Shown: in pieces, positions 14,788-17,498 of the stretch
Numbering within the stretch: the stretch's first letter is position 1
Layout: the number at the start of each line of letters is the position of its first letter
Assembly: GCA_003242675.1 (NCBI GenBank)
Contig: QGVE01000049.1
Coordinates: 1-17,498 of the forward strand
Source of the DNA: Bacillota bacterium
GTDB lineage: Bacteria > Bacillota_E > Symbiobacteriia > Symbiobacteriales > Symbiobacteriaceae
Reading direction: 5' to 3'
Length of the DNA stretch: 17,498 bases
Program-made: the position numbers and the translations under genes
Notes under the pieces: generated by a model
What the model saw: only the letters and a program-made list of their open reading frames with translations
Told to the model about the DNA's origin: nothing
Database searches by the model: none

Positions 14788-15216
14788 TCAGGCTGGGTAC
14801 GGGAAGCGCAGGAGGCCGTACACGAGCACCCCGGTTGCCGACACGTACACCCAGATCGGCCACGTTACCCTGCCCAGCCGCCGGTGGGCGGGCAGGGCGC
14901 CCCTCAACCCCCTCCAGACCGTGACCACCACCAGGGGCGTCTGCACCATGGCCAGCGTCAGGTGGCTGAAGAGGATCGCGAGGTAGATCGGCCGCAGCCA
15001 GCCGGGACCGGTGAAAGGGGTCAACCCGCCCAGGGAGACACGGATGACGTACAGGATGAAGAACAGCGCCGCCAGGGTCGTGGCCGTCAACATCGCCCGC
15101 ATGTGCCCGTCCCGGTCGCCCCGCCGGATCCGCCGGATCCCCAGGAGAATGAAGACGCCGCTGACCGAAATCAGGATGGCGTTGACCGTAGGCAGCACGG
15201 CCAGGATGCGATCCAC
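14788..15216 (-). CDS. DUF420 family (CtaM/YozB-like) membrane protein
   Basis: 142 residues with four membrane helices: AVLPTVNAILISVSGVFILLG, MLTATTLAALFFILYVIRV, PIYLAILFSHLTLAMVQTPLVVVTV and VTWPIWVYVSATGVLVYGLL. Histidines in GHMRAM, FSHLTLA and AHRRLGR fall where DUF420 proteins keep theirs; in S. aureus the family member CtaM is needed for haem-copper oxidase activity, and B. subtilis YozB belongs to the same family. The start is the GTG at 15216, with GGAGGAGA 6-8 nt upstream; the frame is open to 15291 but that extension is not family-like. It follows ctaB on the same strand, which fits a role in cytochrome oxidase maturation. Confidence 0.88.
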   Translation of the reverse strand: MDRILAVLPTVNAILISVSGVFILLGIRRIRRGDRDGHMRAMLTATTLAALFFILYVIRVSLGGLTPFTGPGWLRPIYLAILFSHLTLAMVQTPLVVVTVWRGLRGALPAHRRLGRVTWPIWVYVSATGVLVYGLLRFPYPA

Positions 15217-15338
15217 TGCATGCTCTCCTCCCCGCCCCACCCGCGGCCTCGGACCGGTCTCAGGGTTCACCGGACAGGCCACGGCAGGCATGGTCGTCAG
15301 GTGCTGCGTGAATTACGCGGAACGGCCGGCACTTGCCG

Positions 15339-16235
15339 TCACGCCCGGGTCACGTCCAGCATCATCGCCAGGAAGACCGCGAACAGGTAGAGCAAGGACC
15401 AGCCGTACGTGCGGTGGGCCCAGTCCATCTGCGGCGGCCTCTCCCGCAAGAGGCCGATCGCGGCTGCGACCATGGCGGCCCCGAGCAGCACGGAGGTCCA
15501 GAGGTAGAACCGGCCCACGGCGCCGGTCCAGTACAGCAGGGCCGCCGAGGGAACCAGGAGCACCGAGTAGAGCAGGATCTGCCACTTGGTCACCCGCTCC
15601 CCCCGCACCACGGGCAGCATGGGGACGCCGGCGCGCGCATAGTCCTCGCTGCGGAACAGTGCCAGGGCCCAGAAGTGCGGCGGCGTCCAGACGAAGACGA
15701 CCAGGAACATGATCACGGCGGCCCAGTCGAGCCTCCCGGTCACCGCGGCCCACCCCACCAGCGGAGGGGCCGCGCCCGCTGCGCCGCCTATGACGATGTT
15801 ATGCGCCGTCGAACGCTTCAACCACATAGTGTAGACCAGGACGTAGAACAACAGCCCGGCGGCGGCCAGCAGGGCCGTGAGCAGGTTGACGGTGAGCAGG
15901 ACCAGGAAACTGAGCACCCCCATGACCACGCCGAAACGCAGGGCCTGCTCGGGGGCCAGACGTCCGGCCGGCAGCGGCCTGCGCCGCGTGCGGGTCATGA
16001 TCGCGTCGATGTCCCGGTCGTACCACATGTTGATGGCGTTCGCCGCGCCGCAGGACATCGCCAGGCCGGTCAGGGTGACGATCGTCAGACCCAGCGGCGG
16101 CAGCCCCCCGGCCGCCACCCACATGGCGGCGAAAGCGGTGATGAGGAGTAGGATGACGATGCGCGGCTTGGTGAGCGCCACGTAGTCGCGCAGCACCTGG
16201 CCAACCTGAACGCGCTCGCGCACCTGTGCGAACAT
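15339..16235 (-). CDS. ctaB: Protoheme IX farnesyltransferase (haem O synthase)
   Basis: 298-residue UbiA-family membrane enzyme that adds a farnesyl group to haem b to make haem O for haem-copper oxidases. The first Asp-rich motif is N69-x3-D73-x3-D77 (NMWYDRDID), followed by the typical MTRTRRRPLPAG. The second conserved region is YTMWLKRSTAHNIVIGGAAGAAPPLVGW, then WTPPHFWALALFRSEDYARAGVPMLPVV. About eight to nine hydrophobic helices are visible. The ATG at 16235 has a GGGGG-rich ribosome site 6 nt upstream. It heads a minus-strand group with the DUF420 gene and a small membrane protein, and is divergent from the SCO1/SenC gene. The intervening 775 bp contain the 36-bp array. Confidence 0.97.
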   Translation of the reverse strand: MFAQVRERVQVGQVLRDYVALTKPRIVILLLITAFAAMWVAAGGLPPLGLTIVTLTGLAMSCGAANAINMWYDRDIDAIMTRTRRRPLPAGRLAPEQALRFGVVMGVLSFLVLLTVNLLTALLAAAGLLFYVLVYTMWLKRSTAHNIVIGGAAGAAPPLVGWAAVTGRLDWAAVIMFLVVFVWTPPHFWALALFRSEDYARAGVPMLPVVRGERVTKWQILLYSVLLVPSAALLYWTGAVGRFYLWTSVLLGAAMVAAAIGLLRERPPQMDWAHRTYGWSLLYLFAVFLAMMLDVTRA

Positions 16236-16352
16236 GGGCCGCCCCCTTTTCTTTCTTCGGTGTTCCCCAGTTGGTTTTCTGAGGTGACCCTCCGGACCGG
16301 GTCCCGCGCCGGGATCGGGCCCAGTCTACCGAGAGGCCCCCCGGTCCCGACT

Positions 16353-16377
16353 CCGTGGCTTCCAACTTCCGCCACGG
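16353..16377. other. 7-bp perfect inverted repeat upstream of ctaB
   Basis: CCGTGGC (16353-16359) and GCCACGG (16371-16377) are perfect arms around an 11-nt loop. It sits between the 36-bp array and ctaB with no T-run on either strand. Role unknown; it could be a transcript structure or a diverged end of the array. Confidence 0.35.
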
Positions 16378-16400
16378 TTGAGGGCGGGTCACGCCTTGAA

Positions 16401-16854
16401 CTGGACTCCCAGGGAGTGCCTGTGCCACGCCCCCCACTGCGCTCCCGAGGCGCGGGCGTACCATGCCCCAACTGCACACCCGAGGGGTGGACGTGCCACG
16501 CCTCCAACTGGGATCCCAAGGAGTGCCTGTGCCACGCCTCCCACTGCGCTCCCGAGGGGTGGGCATGCCATGCCCCACCGGCACATCCGAGGGCTGGACG
16601 CGCCAAGCCTCCAACCGCGCTCCCAAGGACTGCATGTGCCACGCCGCCTACTGTACTCCCGAGGGGTGGACATACCACGCCCCAGCGGCACACCCGGGGG
16701 GTAGACGTCCCACACCCCCAACTGCAATCCCAAGGAATGCACGTGCAACGCCCCGAGCTGCGCCACCCAAAGAAGGGACACGCCACACCCTGACCGCACG
16801 ACGTGCCAAGCCCCCGGACTGCGCTCCCAAGGAGTTCACGTGCCACGCCCCGGT
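16401..16854. repeat. 36-bp tandem array, 13 units, with 107-bp three-unit higher-order repeat
   Basis: Units begin at 16401, 16437, 16472, 16508, 16544, 16579, 16615, 16651, 16686, 16722, 16758, 16795 (24 bp, deleted) and 16819. Lengths are 35-37 bp apart from the short one. Consensus is CTGCGCTCCCGAGGGGTGGA followed by CGTGCCACGCCTCCAA. Units 1-3, 4-6 and 7-9 align as three copies of a 107-bp block (first members share CCCA.GGA.TGC.TGTGCCACGCC; third members carry GCACA.CCGxGGG). Each unit can form a hairpin, GAGG-G-GTGG paired with CCAC-G-CCTC around a 5-nt loop. There are no unrelated spacers and single-base length changes break any reading frame. Confidence 0.9.
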
Positions 16855-17010
16855 AGGTCACCGAAATTTGACGGCCCCCTGCACAATTCCTCCCGCTTTT
16901 CTCACTTTTTCGATGCCGATATTACGAAACGCGCCCGGATGAGCAGGAATCATCTGAGTTCACGGATAATAAATGCACCTCACAGCACTCCCACGTGGGG
17001 GGTCGTTCCT
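16855..17010 (+). promoter_or_regulatory. AT-richer leader of the SCO gene, promoter region probable but not pinned
   Basis: Composition drops sharply in GC after the array, with tracts such as GAAATTTGACG (16863), CACTTTTTCGATG and GGATAATAAATG (16962). This is the only AT-rich stretch near the divergent ctaB and SCO genes, so a promoter is expected here. TTGACG at 16866-16871 and GATAAT at 16963-16968 are tempting boxes but do not pair at a usual spacing. Confidence 0.3.
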
Positions 17011-17498
17011 GTGGTGCAGGATGCTTCGCTGCCGAAGAGCATCCGGATCGGCCTGGCACTGAGCATCAGCCTCGTCCTCCTGTCGGCGTCCTGCCTCCTC
17101 GTGCTGCGCGCCGCTGCGCGCCAGACGGCCCTGCCGGTCTTCGGCCAGGTCCCGGATTTCAACCTGGTCGACCAGGAGGGCCGTCCCTTCACGGACGAGG
17201 ACCTGGCCGGGCGAGTCCACGTCATCGGCTTCATCTACACCACCTGTACCGACATCTGCCCGGCCATCACCGCCCAGATGCGAACCCTCCAAACCGAGCT
17301 GGCCCGTGCCGGGCTGACCGACCAGGTTCACCTGGTTTCGCTCACCGTGGACCCGGAGCACGACACGCCGGAGCGCCTGGCCGCCTACGCCCGGATGTTC
17401 GGCGCGGACACCACGTCCTGGCACTTCCTCACCGGCCGGCCCCATCACGTGCGCGCCGTCGTGGAGAAAGGCTTCCTCGTCGGCATCGAACGGGTCGA
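17011..17498 (+). CDS. SCO1/SenC-family copper chaperone (C-terminus cut by window edge)
   Basis: About 162 residues visible; runs off the window. A short N-terminal anchor (about residues 11-33) is followed by a thioredoxin-like domain: FGQVPDFNLVDQEGRPFTDEDLAGRVHVIGFIYT, then copper-binding C79-x3-C83-P (TCTDICPA), and LVSLTVDPEHDTPERLAAYARMF. The conserved distal histidine would lie beyond the window edge. The sequence SASC near residue 28 is not a good lipobox, so a membrane anchor is more likely. The protein delivers copper to the CuA site of cytochrome oxidase on the outer face of the membrane. The start is the GTG at 17011 (a second GTG follows at 17014), with GGGGGG 8 nt upstream; the ATG at 16973 is out of frame. 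Confidence 0.9.
   Translation, partial: MVQDASLPKSIRIGLALSISLVLLSASCLLVLRAAARQTALPVFGQVPDFNLVDQEGRPFTDEDLAGRVHVIGFIYTTCTDICPAITAQMRTLQTELARAGLTDQVHLVSLTVDPEHDTPERLAAYARMFGADTTSWHFLTGRPHHVRAVVEKGFLVGIERV

Noticed and set aside
16401..16854. CRISPR-like array, because of the 36-bp period
   Set aside because: Units are head-to-tail with no unrelated spacers, monomers are diverged, and no cas gene is present in the window.
16260..16861. Cys/His/Trp/Pro-rich repeat proteins read in several frames of both strands
   Set aside because: They are translations of the 36-bp array. Unit lengths of 24, 35, 36 and 37 shift the frame, all frames are open because of high GC, and no good start site is seen.
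16960..17448. Minus-strand ORF opposite the SCO gene
   Set aside because: The plus strand encodes a clear SCO1/SenC protein with its CxxxC motif; the antisense peptide is an acidic, Gly/Gln-rich shadow.

Overview
The window is high-GC (close to 70% by eye, with strong G/C preference at third codon positions). Its protein families are typical of Firmicutes: a PadR regulator, a UPF0316 protein, a DUF4256 protein, a LiaF-like protein, and PflB/PflA beside haem-copper oxidase assembly genes. GTG starts and purine-rich Shine-Dalgarno sites are common. Together this suggests a high-GC, thermophilic or facultative Firmicute such as Symbiobacterium. That assignment is inference; no rRNA or other marker is present.

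Layout. Positions 1-1972 (minus): a PadR regulator, an ABC ATPase and an ABC-2 permease cut by the window edge, behind a sigma-A-type promoter with a perfect 16-bp palindrome over its -10 box. 2104-2637 (minus): UPF0316 membrane protein, divergent from a plus-strand DUF4256 protein (2934-3500) that ends in a long hairpin. 3569-4617 (minus): a small amine-oxidase-N/TTHB210-like protein and a Nudix hydrolase. 4874-6322 (minus): a lipoprotein just downstream of pflA (6373-7143) and pflB (7156-9408), the anaerobic pyruvate-cleaving pair. 9875-10054 (plus): a possible 59-residue ORF. 10089-11171 (minus): an unusual protein with a duplicated winged-helix module joined to a PD-(D/E)XK/Vsr-like nuclease domain. 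12349-13752 (plus): a LiaF-like membrane protein with a long disordered N-terminus. 14419-16235 (minus): haem O synthase (ctaB), a DUF420/CtaM-like protein and a small membrane protein. These are divergent from a SCO1/SenC copper chaperone (17011-end), forming a cytochrome oxidase assembly locus.

The most striking content lies between the genes. Six gaps hold diverged tandem arrays, each with its own sequence and period: about 41 bp (4751-4873), 60 bp (9481-9660), about 95-125 bp (11265-12260), about 57 bp (13849-14128), about 64 bp (14163-14421) and 36 bp (16401-16854). Four show higher-order periodicity, meaning blocks of two, three or four monomers are themselves repeated, as in eukaryotic satellite DNA. 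Many monomers can fold into hairpins. The arrays keep no reading frame and contain no unrelated spacers, so they are neither genes nor CRISPR. I know of no named element that explains them, and they are the best candidate here for something undescribed. The largest lies directly upstream of the nuclease gene.
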